A DNA stretch of 8,876 nt from an uncultured Bacilli bacterium (GTDB taxonomy: Bacteria > Bacillota_I > Bacilli_A > RF39 > UBA660), in NCBI GenBank assembly GCA_947630415.1, contig CANRHM010000049.1:1-8876 (forward strand). The letters are read 5' to 3'. Shown here one piece after another: positions 1 through 6,049 of this stretch (its first letter is position 1; the number at the start of each line of letters is the position of its first letter). The notes beneath the pieces were generated by a model. That model ran no database searches. It was not told the DNA's origin and saw nothing but the letters and a program-made list of their open reading frames with translations. A program made the translations under genes and the position numbers.

Positions 1-24
1 GCATTTGTGCTTAACAACAAACTT

Positions 25-53
25 ATTCTATCATTATTTTAGAGAATAGGCAA
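25..53 (-). promoter_or_regulatory. candidate sigma-A promoter reading out of the left edge
   Basis: On the minus strand a TTGCCT box (53-48) and a TAGAAT box (30-25) are separated by exactly 17 bases. They match the housekeeping consensus at 4 of 6 and 5 of 6 positions. The promoter would start a transcript near base 18, reading leftward into a gene outside the window. The rest of bases 1-96 holds no open frame, and no clear terminator for the gene ending at 97 is visible. In an AT-rich spacer such matches arise by chance, so this is tentative. Confidence 0.3.
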
Positions 54-96
54 GACCTTTCTTTATTTTAGAAAAAAAGTTTATTGCTAAGTTATT

Positions 97-1224
97 TTAT
101 GCTTGTTCTTCTATCTTTATCGTACTTTTATTTTTGGTACGACTTAATTTTTCGTAGAAGAGTAGGTTTCCTTTTAAGAGTTGGATAAAGGAAGCAAAGT
201 AGTAAAGGAAACTGAAGCCCATGGTAATAAATGGAGCTAGATTTTGAATGGTATCTTTTATTTGCCAAGGAAGGTAATTACTGATGAAAGTAAGTCCTTC
301 TTGAAAATAAAAGGGAAGTGGAAGTGCTACTACAAAAAGTAAGAAATATCTAAAGAAATATTGGTACCATTTAGGTGTTTCTTCTTTTAAAGTAACGATG
401 GTACTATTTAAGAATTTCTTCCCAAAAGTTTTTCCTTTCGTAAATATAGGAATAATTCCAAAATAGATGAGTAGAAGAAGACCAAATATCCTATTTAATT
501 GATGTGGATAGATAAAAATAAAAGGAATAGTTAAAACGGTAATCATGGCTATATCAAAAAGAAAAGTAAAGATACGTTTCCATCCAGACATTTTGGTTCC
601 TAACCGATAAGCATACTGATCCAGTTTCTTTCGATTTGGTAAAAACTTTAATAAAAGTAGAGCAATACTATATCCTAGGGCACCTCCTAGGGTATTGATA
701 AGAAGATCATCTACATCAAAAAGACGATAGCCTCTTGGATAGATAAAGTATAATCCAGATAGTTGAGTGAATTCAAAAAATAAACTTAACAAGAAAGAAT
801 AAAGTACCGTCTTTTTAAAACTACAGTTAAAATAATATTTTAAATAGATTCCAAAAGGAAGTAGGAGTATCAAGTTATAAAAAACTTGATAAAAATGTTT
901 ATCTGTAATGAAGTTTATATAAGTGGATGGATCATTCCAGGTGAAAATAGAAGCCCGAATAATGTCATTGATAAAATCAAAAGGGATTAACTGCATTGTA
1001 GGAGTAGTATAATTCATTACTTCTTCAAGTGTAGGAAGAGGAAGAATAACTAAAAAGTAGGCCGTTATTAAATAGAGAATAAACGAATAGACAATGGCTA
1101 CTCTTAAAAGAGGAAGAGACCCATATTTGTGGTACTGTACTAACATGTAAGGGAGTGTGAAGAGAAAAGCCACAAAGGGAAAAATTAAAAAAGCTTGCAA
1201 AATAGGGACTTGATACTCTGCCAT
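97..1224 (-). CDS. VanZ-RDD fusion membrane protein
   Basis: A 375-residue multi-pass membrane protein joining two families. The N-terminal half (about residues 40-190) is VanZ-like: it has an LILLLPFGIYL helix, a helix containing EFTQ, and the hallmark FDVDDLLINTLGGALGY at about 169-185. VanZ is named after a teicoplanin-resistance accessory gene whose biochemistry is unknown. The C-terminal half (about 208-365) is an RDD domain: SGWKRIFTFLFD carries the typical Arg and Asp (R217, D224), followed by KGKTFGKKF near 264-271 and a conserved YFFRYFL helix. I count about nine hydrophobic segments and no signal peptide. The ATG at 1224 is preferred because AAGGAA lies nine bases before it; a GTG three codons upstream (1233) abuts that same site. 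The gene stands alone behind the ogt terminator, with a possible promoter at 1253-1279. The family is well supported; substrate and role are unknown. Confidence 0.85.
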   Translation of the reverse strand: MAEYQVPILQAFLIFPFVAFLFTLPYMLVQYHKYGSLPLLRVAIVYSFILYLITAYFLVILPLPTLEEVMNYTTPTMQLIPFDFINDIIRASIFTWNDPSTYINFITDKHFYQVFYNLILLLPFGIYLKYYFNCSFKKTVLYSFLLSLFFEFTQLSGLYFIYPRGYRLFDVDDLLINTLGGALGYSIALLLLKFLPNRKKLDQYAYRLGTKMSGWKRIFTFLFDIAMITVLTIPFIFIYPHQLNRIFGLLLLIYFGIIPIFTKGKTFGKKFLNSTIVTLKEETPKWYQYFFRYFLLFVVALPLPFYFQEGLTFISNYLPWQIKDTIQNLAPFITMGFSFLYYFASFIQLLKGNLLFYEKLSRTKNKSTIKIEEQA

Positions 1225-1252
1225 ACAACACACTTCCTTTTTCTATATATTT

Positions 1253-1279
1253 ATTTTATCATAGAACGATTTTTTTCAA
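1253..1279 (-). promoter_or_regulatory. candidate promoter for the VanZ-RDD gene
   Basis: A minus-strand TTGAAA (1279-1274) and TAAAAT (1258-1253) lie 15 bases apart, just downstream of the ogt terminator and about 30 bases before the VanZ-RDD start. The spacer is shorter than the ideal 17, so this is only a weak match. It would give the gene its own transcript. Confidence 0.3.
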
Positions 1280-1283
1280 AATA

Positions 1284-1320
1284 AAAAGAAACGTTGTTTA
1301 TTTATTTTGACGTTTCTTTT
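1284..1320 (-). terminator. intrinsic terminator of the argS operon, overlapping the end of ogt
   Basis: Bases 1284-1294 (AAAAGAAACGT) and 1310-1320 are exact inverted repeats, giving an 11-bp stem with a 15-base loop. Read on the minus strand, the stem ends in a T-rich run (TTTCTTTTTATTTT). The ogt stop codon (1298-1300) lies in the loop, so the 5' arm is the last coding stretch of ogt. The stem is AT-rich, so termination may be partial. Confidence 0.65.
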
Positions 1321-1759
1321 CCATTATTAATAATTGCTTTTTTAGAGGAAGTCCTAAAGCATAGCCTATTAACTCGTGATTTTTTCCAATTACTCTATGA
1401 CAAGGAATAAAGAAGGGAATAGGGTTTACATGGCAGGCACTTCCTATAGCTCTTGCTGCATGTGGATTATTTAAAGCGATGGCGATTTCTTGATAGGTTT
1501 TAGTTTCTCCATAAGGAATAGTTTGTAAATAATGCCATACTTGTTTTTGAAAAGCTGTTCCTTTGGGATTTAAGGGAATAGTAAAGTTTTTTCTCTTTCC
1601 TTCTAGATAGTCTTCTAACTCCGAAAAAGCTTTTTTTAATAGAGGTGTTTCCTTAAAAATGCCTTTAATTTCTTCTTTTTGAACGGCTATTAATTGATCT
1701 TCTTCTTCGATAAAATAAAAACTTCCTACTAGAGTATTGTATTTAAAATAGTATTTCAT
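1298..1759 (-). CDS. ogt: methylated-DNA-[protein]-cysteine S-methyltransferase (Ogt/MGMT)
   Basis: A suicide DNA repair protein that moves the alkyl group from O6-alkylguanine or O4-alkylthymine onto its own cysteine. The 153-residue product has the family layout: a short N-terminal domain, then the helix-turn-helix segment FQKQVWHYL...IPYGETKTYQEIA. The arginine finger follows in ARAIGSA (R103), then the Asn hinge in HVNP (N112), and the active-site IPCHRVIG with Cys120. The GYALGL loop and basic KKQLLIMEKK tail are also as expected. The ATG at 1759 begins one base after the stop of the upstream methyltransferase gene. No Shine-Dalgarno is visible, so translational coupling is likely; a TTG at 1768 would add three residues and overlap the upstream gene. 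It is the last gene of the argS operon. Confidence 0.93.
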   Translation of the reverse strand: MKYYFKYNTLVGSFYFIEEEDQLIAVQKEEIKGIFKETPLLKKAFSELEDYLEGKRKNFTIPLNPKGTAFQKQVWHYLQTIPYGETKTYQEIAIALNNPHAARAIGSACHVNPIPFFIPCHRVIGKNHELIGYALGLPLKKQLLIMEKKRQNK

Positions 1760-1760
1760 A

Positions 1761-2987
1761 TTAGACAATTTGGAAGATGTAGAACTTTAAGTAAGAAGTT
1801 TCCTCTACAGTAGGAAGAATAGGGTGATCCATACTTTGTTTACGTACTTCGACTTCGCGAAGAGTAACTTCAGCGTCCAAACTTGCATCCACCAACATTT
1901 TTTCAAAAAGTTCTTCCCTCATAAAGTGGGAGCAAGAAGCGGTGACTAAGAAGCCACCTCTTGGAAGAATCTTCATCGCCCGATAATTGATTTCTTTATA
2001 TCCTCGATAGGCGTTTTGAATCGTGTCTCTTGACTTGGTAAAAGCAGGAGGATCTAGAATGATAATATCAAAAGGAGCTGTTTTCTTTTTTTCAAGTTCC
2101 ACTAAATAATCGAAAGTATCCGCTTTTTGAAGTTCAATTATATCTTCTAAGTGGTTTCGTTCAATATTCTTTTTGGCCATTTCTAGTGCGGTTTCGGAAA
2201 TATCGACGGCGACTATTTTTTTAGCTCCACCTTTTGCTGCATTCATAGCAAAAGATCCCGTATGCGTAAAACAATCAAGCACGGCTTTATCTTTGCTGAT
2301 TTCAAGTACGGCTCTTCGGTTATATTTTTGATCTAGGAAGAAACCGGTCTTTTGTCCATTCTCAAAATCTACTTCATAAGTAAGTCCATTTTCTGTGATA
2401 AGGGTAGAGGTAATACCATTTTCCATCCCCTCAAGAGGATACCATCCTTTATTTTCTTCCATGCCCTCTAAGATTCTTATTTTTTCATCATTTCGCTCGT
2501 ATATGCCTCGTATTTTAAACCCATGCTCTTTTAATACTTCAACTAGTAGAGGAAAGATAATCTCTTTTCGTTTTTCAATTCCTAAAGATAGGGTTTGACA
2601 AACTAAGACATCGTTAAACTTATCGACCGTAAGTCCTGGAAAAAAATCTGCTTCTCCAAAGATAAGACGAAAACAGTTTAAGTCCTTGGGCATTACGTTC
2701 ATTCGGTACTGAAGCGCATACTCGATTCTTCTTTTCCAAAAGGCTGTATCAAAAGTGTCGTTTGTATTTCTTGAAATAAGTCGTACCGTGATTTTGGATT
2801 TTTGATTGATAAAACCGGTACCCAAATATTTGCCTTTACTACTTAAGACATCGACCAAATCTCCATCCTGATAGTTTCCTTCCGTTTTCGTAATTTCATC
2901 TCTAAAAATCCAAGGATGACCGCTTCGTAATCTTTTTTCTTGTTTTGGTGTAATCCATACCTTGGGATAGTTTCTATTCTTTTTCAT
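1761..2987 (-). CDS. rlmI: RlmI-like class I SAM-dependent rRNA (cytosine-5) methyltransferase
   Basis: A 408-residue enzyme of the RlmI/YccW family, which in E. coli makes m5C1962 in 23S rRNA; the exact site here is inferred from the family. An N-terminal PUA RNA-binding domain covers about residues 1-75, with the signature RLRSGHPWIFRDEI at 19-32. A middle domain follows, then a Rossmann methyltransferase domain from about 200. Visible motifs are the SAM loop VLDCFTHTGSFAMNAA (236-251), the ribose-binding acidic residue in AVDIS (about 260-264), DPPAF (312-316) and ASCSHFM, whose Cys352 is the likely catalytic nucleophile. The length is normal for the family. The start ATG has AGGTG five bases upstream, and the gene begins eight bases after the argS stop, so the two are cotranscribed. 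Its stop lies one base before the ogt ATG. Confidence 0.9.
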   Translation of the reverse strand: MKKNRNYPKVWITPKQEKRLRSGHPWIFRDEITKTEGNYQDGDLVDVLSSKGKYLGTGFINQKSKITVRLISRNTNDTFDTAFWKRRIEYALQYRMNVMPKDLNCFRLIFGEADFFPGLTVDKFNDVLVCQTLSLGIEKRKEIIFPLLVEVLKEHGFKIRGIYERNDEKIRILEGMEENKGWYPLEGMENGITSTLITENGLTYEVDFENGQKTGFFLDQKYNRRAVLEISKDKAVLDCFTHTGSFAMNAAKGGAKKIVAVDISETALEMAKKNIERNHLEDIIELQKADTFDYLVELEKKKTAPFDIIILDPPAFTKSRDTIQNAYRGYKEINYRAMKILPRGGFLVTASCSHFMREELFEKMLVDASLDAEVTLREVEVRKQSMDHPILPTVEETSYLKFYIFQIV

Positions 2988-2995
2988 ACTTTCAC

Positions 2996-4705
2996 CTACA
3001 TGACACTTGGAATTTCAATCGCAAGTAAATCTAGTAAAGTTTTAATAACTTCGGTAGTAAGACGTAAAACGTGAATGTAGTCGTTTTTCTTTTGTAAGTC
3101 AGTAAGCGATTGTAAATGATTGTTTTGATAGAAATTGTTAGCAACGACACATAAGTTATATAAGTATTCACAGATGTAATGCGGTCTATATTCTTGCACA
3201 GCTGAAGTTACGGCTTTTTCCATTTCTAAAAGTTTAAGACGTAGGGCACGGTCATATTCATCGTAAATGGTACTACTTAAAGCATCTTCTAAAGTAACAT
3301 CTTTAATCATTTTATGAATACGTAAATACGTGTAGAGAATGTAAGGACCCGTTTTTCCTACGACCGATGCAAATTTCTCAGTATCGAAGATGTAGTTTTT
3401 ATCGAGACTATTTTGAAGATCAGCAAATTTGATAATGGCGTTAACGATTTTGTCGATATCTTCTTGTCCCATTTCTTTATTCGTCTCTTTTAAACTTAAG
3501 AAAGCAGTTTCTACCTCTTTTAATAAATCTTTTAATTTAACCGTTTCACCACTTCTTGTTTTAAATGGTTTTCCATCCTTGCCATTAATCGTTCCAAAAC
3601 CAATATGCTTTAACGAAGAATAGGGGATAAAACCTGCTTTTTCACTGGCTCTAAAAACTTGTTCAAAGTGAAGACTTTGCCTACTATCGGCAACATAGAG
3701 AATATGATCCGGATGATGCCTTTCAACACGTTCATAGATTGAAGCAAGGTCGGTTGTGGAGTAAAGGGATGCTCCATTACTTTTTTCGAGAATGAACGGA
3801 GGGACTTCGATTTTATCGGTATCTTTCTTAACTTCGATGATTTTAGCTCCTTCGCTTTCTTTGACGATTCCTTGTTTCATTAACACTTCTTTCATGACTG
3901 GAATTATAGGAAAACATTCACTTTCTCCATACCAGTAATCAAAATCGACACCTAAAAAGTCATAGAGTTCTTTGACTTGAATCATTGAAACATCACAAAT
4001 CTGTTTCCATAATTTATCGTAAACTTCGTTGCCATCTTGTAACTCTTTGGTGATTTCTTGACAAGTGGCAAGAAGATGCTCATCCTCTTTACATTTTTTA
4101 CTCATTTCGGGATACACTTTATCAAGATAAGCTAGATCAAATTGAATATCATCTACAGGTACATCTTTAAAATCTCTTAGAATCGCATAGATGACTTCAC
4201 CAATTTGAAGACCAAAGTCTCCTAAATGGGCATCCGCTAGAGTAGAGTGACCATAAAACTTTAAAATCCGTTTTAAGCTTTCTCCAATAATGGCAGGACG
4301 AAGATGCCCTACATGTAAAGGTTTTGCAATATTAGCTCCTCCATAATCCAAATAGAAAAGTTCTTTCTTTTCAAGCGGTTTAAAGTTAAACTTCTCTTTT
4401 TCTTCCATCAGGCGTACATACTTACTGATAAAGGTATCGCTTAAAGTGAGATTGATAAATCCAGGGTTAGCAAAGGTAACTTCTTTAAAGTAATCGCTAA
4501 AGTTTTCTAATCCTTGAAGGCAAGAGACAATCTTATTACCGATTACAACAGGACTTTCACCATACATTTTAGCAAGTTTAAAACAATCGTCACATTGATA
4601 GTCACATAAATCCGGTCTATTCGATAGAATCACACTAGGAGTAAGGTCGTATCCTGCTTCTTTGATAGCTTTTACAAGTACGTTTTGTAAATCTTCTAAA
4701 TACAT
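2996..4705 (-). CDS. argS: arginyl-tRNA synthetase
   Basis: A class I aminoacyl-tRNA synthetase that charges tRNA-Arg in the cytoplasm; 569 residues, full length for bacterial ArgS. The N-terminal tRNA D-loop-binding domain spans about residues 1-105. The catalytic core carries ANIAKPLHVGHLRPAIIGE, whose HVGH (131-134) is the HIGH signature. The usual KMSKS is replaced by FKTRSGETVKLKDLL (from 381), the degenerate form common in ArgS. The DALR anticodon-binding domain covers about 450-569, beginning TGPYILYTYLRI. The C-terminus reads IEIPSVM, where many ArgS end in a PxRM-like sequence. An AAGGAGG six bases before the ATG fixes the start. A T-box leader with an arginine specifier precedes the gene, an independent confirmation of its identity. 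First gene of the operon with the RlmI-like enzyme and ogt. Confidence 0.97.
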   Translation of the reverse strand: MYLEDLQNVLVKAIKEAGYDLTPSVILSNRPDLCDYQCDDCFKLAKMYGESPVVIGNKIVSCLQGLENFSDYFKEVTFANPGFINLTLSDTFISKYVRLMEEKEKFNFKPLEKKELFYLDYGGANIAKPLHVGHLRPAIIGESLKRILKFYGHSTLADAHLGDFGLQIGEVIYAILRDFKDVPVDDIQFDLAYLDKVYPEMSKKCKEDEHLLATCQEITKELQDGNEVYDKLWKQICDVSMIQVKELYDFLGVDFDYWYGESECFPIIPVMKEVLMKQGIVKESEGAKIIEVKKDTDKIEVPPFILEKSNGASLYSTTDLASIYERVERHHPDHILYVADSRQSLHFEQVFRASEKAGFIPYSSLKHIGFGTINGKDGKPFKTRSGETVKLKDLLKEVETAFLSLKETNKEMGQEDIDKIVNAIIKFADLQNSLDKNYIFDTEKFASVVGKTGPYILYTYLRIHKMIKDVTLEDALSSTIYDEYDRALRLKLLEMEKAVTSAVQEYRPHYICEYLYNLCVVANNFYQNNHLQSLTDLQKKNDYIHVLRLTTEVIKTLLDLLAIEIPSVM

Positions 4706-4718
4706 AAATATCCTCCTT

Positions 4719-4950
4719 AAAAAAAGTGCCCAAAACTAAACTGTAAGGGCGATTAGGAAACCGCGGTACCACCTTACTTATAGTTTGTGCACTATATCTT
4801 TTCCTCTTTTAACGCAAGAAATACGGATTAGTTTTCTAATCGCATCCTTCAAGATACGTTCTTAAAAAATCATTTGTCTATTTTCCAGCATCCTAGACTC
4901 TCTATAAAACTATTTTTAATACTACTTCCTAAAGGGAATCGCTTTTATTT
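4719..4950 (-). promoter_or_regulatory. T-box riboswitch, arginine (CGU) specifier
   Basis: The untranslated leader of argS, which fills most of the 332-base gap between 4706 and 5037. In transcript order it shows an AGTA-type motif (AGGAAGTAGTA, 4930-4920), the apical part of stem I (GTCTA 4898-4894 paired with TAGAC 4880-4876) and the specifier region GAACGTATC. That region holds CGT (4858-4856), an Arg codon followed by A. A hairpin GATTAG-AAAA-CTAATC (4841-4826) comes next, then the T-box AAGGTGGTACCGCGG (4775-4761). The antiterminator pairs GTAAGG (4777-4772) with CCTTAC (4748-4743) and GCG with CGC, leaving a TGGTACC bulge. TGGT can pair with the ACCA end of an uncharged tRNA-Arg with A73. 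The competing terminator pairs AGTGC (4793-4789) with GCACT (4729-4725), followed by seven U. Low arginyl-tRNA charging should therefore raise expression. Confidence 0.95.
4725..4793 (-). terminator. regulated T-box terminator ahead of argS
   Basis: The arms AGTGC-CAAACT-TAAGG and CCTTA-AGTTT-GCACT form a long interrupted stem. It is mutually exclusive with the antiterminator because both use the CCTTAC segment (4748-4743). Seven U (4725-4719) follow directly and abut the argS ribosome binding site. Confidence 0.85.
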
Positions 4951-4955
4951 CTATC

Positions 4956-4984
4956 ATTATAATATAGTTTTCACTACTTGTCAA
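4956..4984 (-). promoter_or_regulatory. consensus sigma-A promoter of the argS operon
   Basis: A minus-strand TTGACA (4984-4979) and TATAAT (4961-4956) are separated by exactly 17 bases, a perfect match to the housekeeping consensus. Transcription should begin near 4949, immediately before the first T-box element. Confidence 0.93.
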
Positions 4985-4998
4985 AAAATATGTTAAAA

Positions 4999-5030
4999 AA
5001 ACATCTTACTCTAAGAAAGTTAAGATGTTT
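4999..5030. terminator. terminator hairpin after the 98-codon gene, usable in both directions
   Basis: AAACATCTTA (4999-5008) and TAAGATGTTT (5021-5030) form an exact 10-bp stem with a 12-base loop. A T run follows in both directions: TTTTTTT on the minus strand after 4999, and GTTTTTTT on the plus strand. It lies eight bases beyond the stop at 5038, so its main job is ending that minus-strand gene before the argS promoter. Confidence 0.8.
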
Positions 5031-5037
5031 GTTTTTT

Positions 5038-5334
5038 TTAATGAGTTTTTACTAATTTCTTAATAGAAGTTAATTCTTGGTAATCTACTTCTCTTAATAA
5101 CGTGGAATCTACATAACATAGACCAGGATTGATATGTTGTAATTTTTCTTCTACATCTCCTGTAAAAATGCTTTCGATGTACGTTTTATCGGTTTCGATA
5201 TCCGTATAAGTGCCGTCATTATTAGCTCTTAGTAAGGCATCTCTTTTTTCATAGTGAGTACCAACACTAATGCCACCTAATTCATAAGTTAATTTGGCTA
5301 CTTTTTTAATGTCTCCTCTAAAATACTTCTCCAT
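5038..5334 (-). CDS. hypothetical protein, 98 residues
   Basis: I do not recognise this protein. It is a soluble, mixed-charge chain with no signal peptide or membrane segment. It begins MEKYFRGDIKKVAKLTYELG and includes KRDALLRANNDGTYTDIETDKT, a segment that looks like a beta-hairpin turn. It ends in a helix-like DYQELTSIKKLVKTH; there is one Cys (near residue 73). It is very probably a real gene. AAGGAGG sits eight bases before the ATG, an extended -10 promoter lies just upstream (5361-5370) and a good hairpin terminator follows at 4999-5030. It is therefore a single-gene transcript, divergent from the DedA gene and upstream of the argS operon. No function can be assigned from sequence or from neighbours. 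Confidence 0.8.
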   Translation of the reverse strand: MEKYFRGDIKKVAKLTYELGGISVGTHYEKRDALLRANNDGTYTDIETDKTYIESIFTGDVEEKLQHINPGLCYVDSTLLREVDYQELTSIKKLVKTH

Positions 5335-5360
5335 CTTGTCTTCCTCCTTCGGATAATTCC

Positions 5361-5370
5361 ATTATAGCAT
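5361..5370 (-). promoter_or_regulatory. extended -10 promoter of the 98-codon gene
   Basis: The minus strand reads ATGC-TATAAT (5370-5361), that is, a TGn extension and a perfect -10 box. At the expected distance the -35 region is poor (TTAATG or TAATGC), as is usual for extended -10 promoters. The transcript would start near 5354, only about 20 bases before the ATG. Confidence 0.65.
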
Positions 5371-5428
5371 ACTTTTAATATATGCATTAAAAAATTTTTA
5401 GGACCATATACTTTTTATGAGGTGGCAC

Positions 5429-6049
5429 ATGGATACCTTTGTTCTCAATTTAATGTCCTCGTGGGGTTACTTTGGTATGTTTTTAGGCATGGTCCTAGAA
5501 GCGGTTATTATTGTGATTCCATCGGAACTCATTTTAGCCACCGGTGGTATCCTCGCTTCCTTGGGGGTATTTTCCTTTTGGGGAAGTTTTTTAGTAGGTC
5601 TTTTAGGAAGTGTCTTTTGTGCCATCGTGTTATACCTCATGGGCTATTTTGGAGGACGTCCTTTTATTGAAAAATACGGAAAATACTTTTTCATGAAAAA
5701 AGAAGATATCGATAAAGCGGACGCTTGGTTTTCCAAATATGGGATGTGGGCTTGCTTTATTGGACGAAATTTTCCAATTATTAGAACGCTTATTTCAATT
5801 CCGATTGGTTTTACAAGATTATCGTTTATCTCGTTTGTTATCTATACCACCTTAGGAAGTATTCCTTGGACTTTTGCTTTTGTCTATGTAGGCTATATGT
5901 TAGGAAACAATTGGGTCTTGTTAAAAAATTATACCTCCAAATTAAAAGTACCCATCCGAATACTTTTAATAGTTCTCCTTCTTAGTTTTATTTATAAAAA
6001 GGTGAAAGCTCATTTTACGAAGACTAAAACTTTATCGAATAAAGACTAG
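5429..6049 (+). CDS. DedA family membrane protein
   Basis: A 206-residue inner-membrane protein of the DedA (SNARE-associated/VTT-fold) family. Some members move undecaprenyl phosphate or phospholipids across the membrane; which lipid applies here cannot be told. Family marks are an acidic residue in GMVLEAV (E24), the reentrant-loop motif IPSE (about 30-33), GRNFPIIRT (112-120) with two key arginines, IPIGFTRLSF after it and LGSIPW (W147). Hydrophobic stretches lie near 12-30, 35-50, 50-75, 135-160 and 175-190, and the tail is basic (KKVKAHFTKTKT). The ATG at 5429 is preferred because GAGGTGG (5419-5425) precedes it, though the spacing is short. The ATG at 5417, adding MRWH, lies within two bases of that site and has no good site of its own. 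The 3' end overlaps the convergent oxidoreductase gene by 26 bp. Confidence 0.92.
   Translation: MDTFVLNLMSSWGYFGMFLGMVLEAVIIVIPSELILATGGILASLGVFSFWGSFLVGLLGSVFCAIVLYLMGYFGGRPFIEKYGKYFFMKKEDIDKADAWFSKYGMWACFIGRNFPIIRTLISIPIGFTRLSFISFVIYTTLGSIPWTFAFVYVGYMLGNNWVLLKNYTSKLKVPIRILLIVLLLSFIYKKVKAHFTKTKTLSNKD

Noticed and set aside
1025..1231. A 68-codon minus-strand frame inside the VanZ-RDD gene.
   Set aside because: It is an out-of-frame shadow of the conserved membrane protein, with low-complexity Ser/Phe content.
1298..1759. The GYALGL loop and GSACHVNP hinge of Ogt as unusual active-site changes.
   Set aside because: Both positions vary among MGMT/Ada/Ogt proteins; the catalytic PCHRV, arginine finger and Asn hinge are intact.
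2395..2598. A 67-codon plus-strand open frame inside the rRNA methyltransferase gene.
   Set aside because: It is antisense to a clearly conserved coding region, its product resembles nothing and it has no promoter or ribosome binding site of note.
3525..3570. Loss of the KMSKS motif in argS as a sign of a defective enzyme.
   Set aside because: ArgS proteins commonly carry a degenerate motif here, and the FKTRSG form with intact HVGH and DALR domains is normal for the family.
3429..3623. A 64-codon plus-strand open frame inside argS.
   Set aside because: It lies antisense to the conserved ArgS core and is explained as a chance open frame.
5422..5670. An 82-codon frame overlapping the start of the DedA gene.
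   Set aside because: The product has no DedA motifs or family features; the other frame contains all the DedA signatures.
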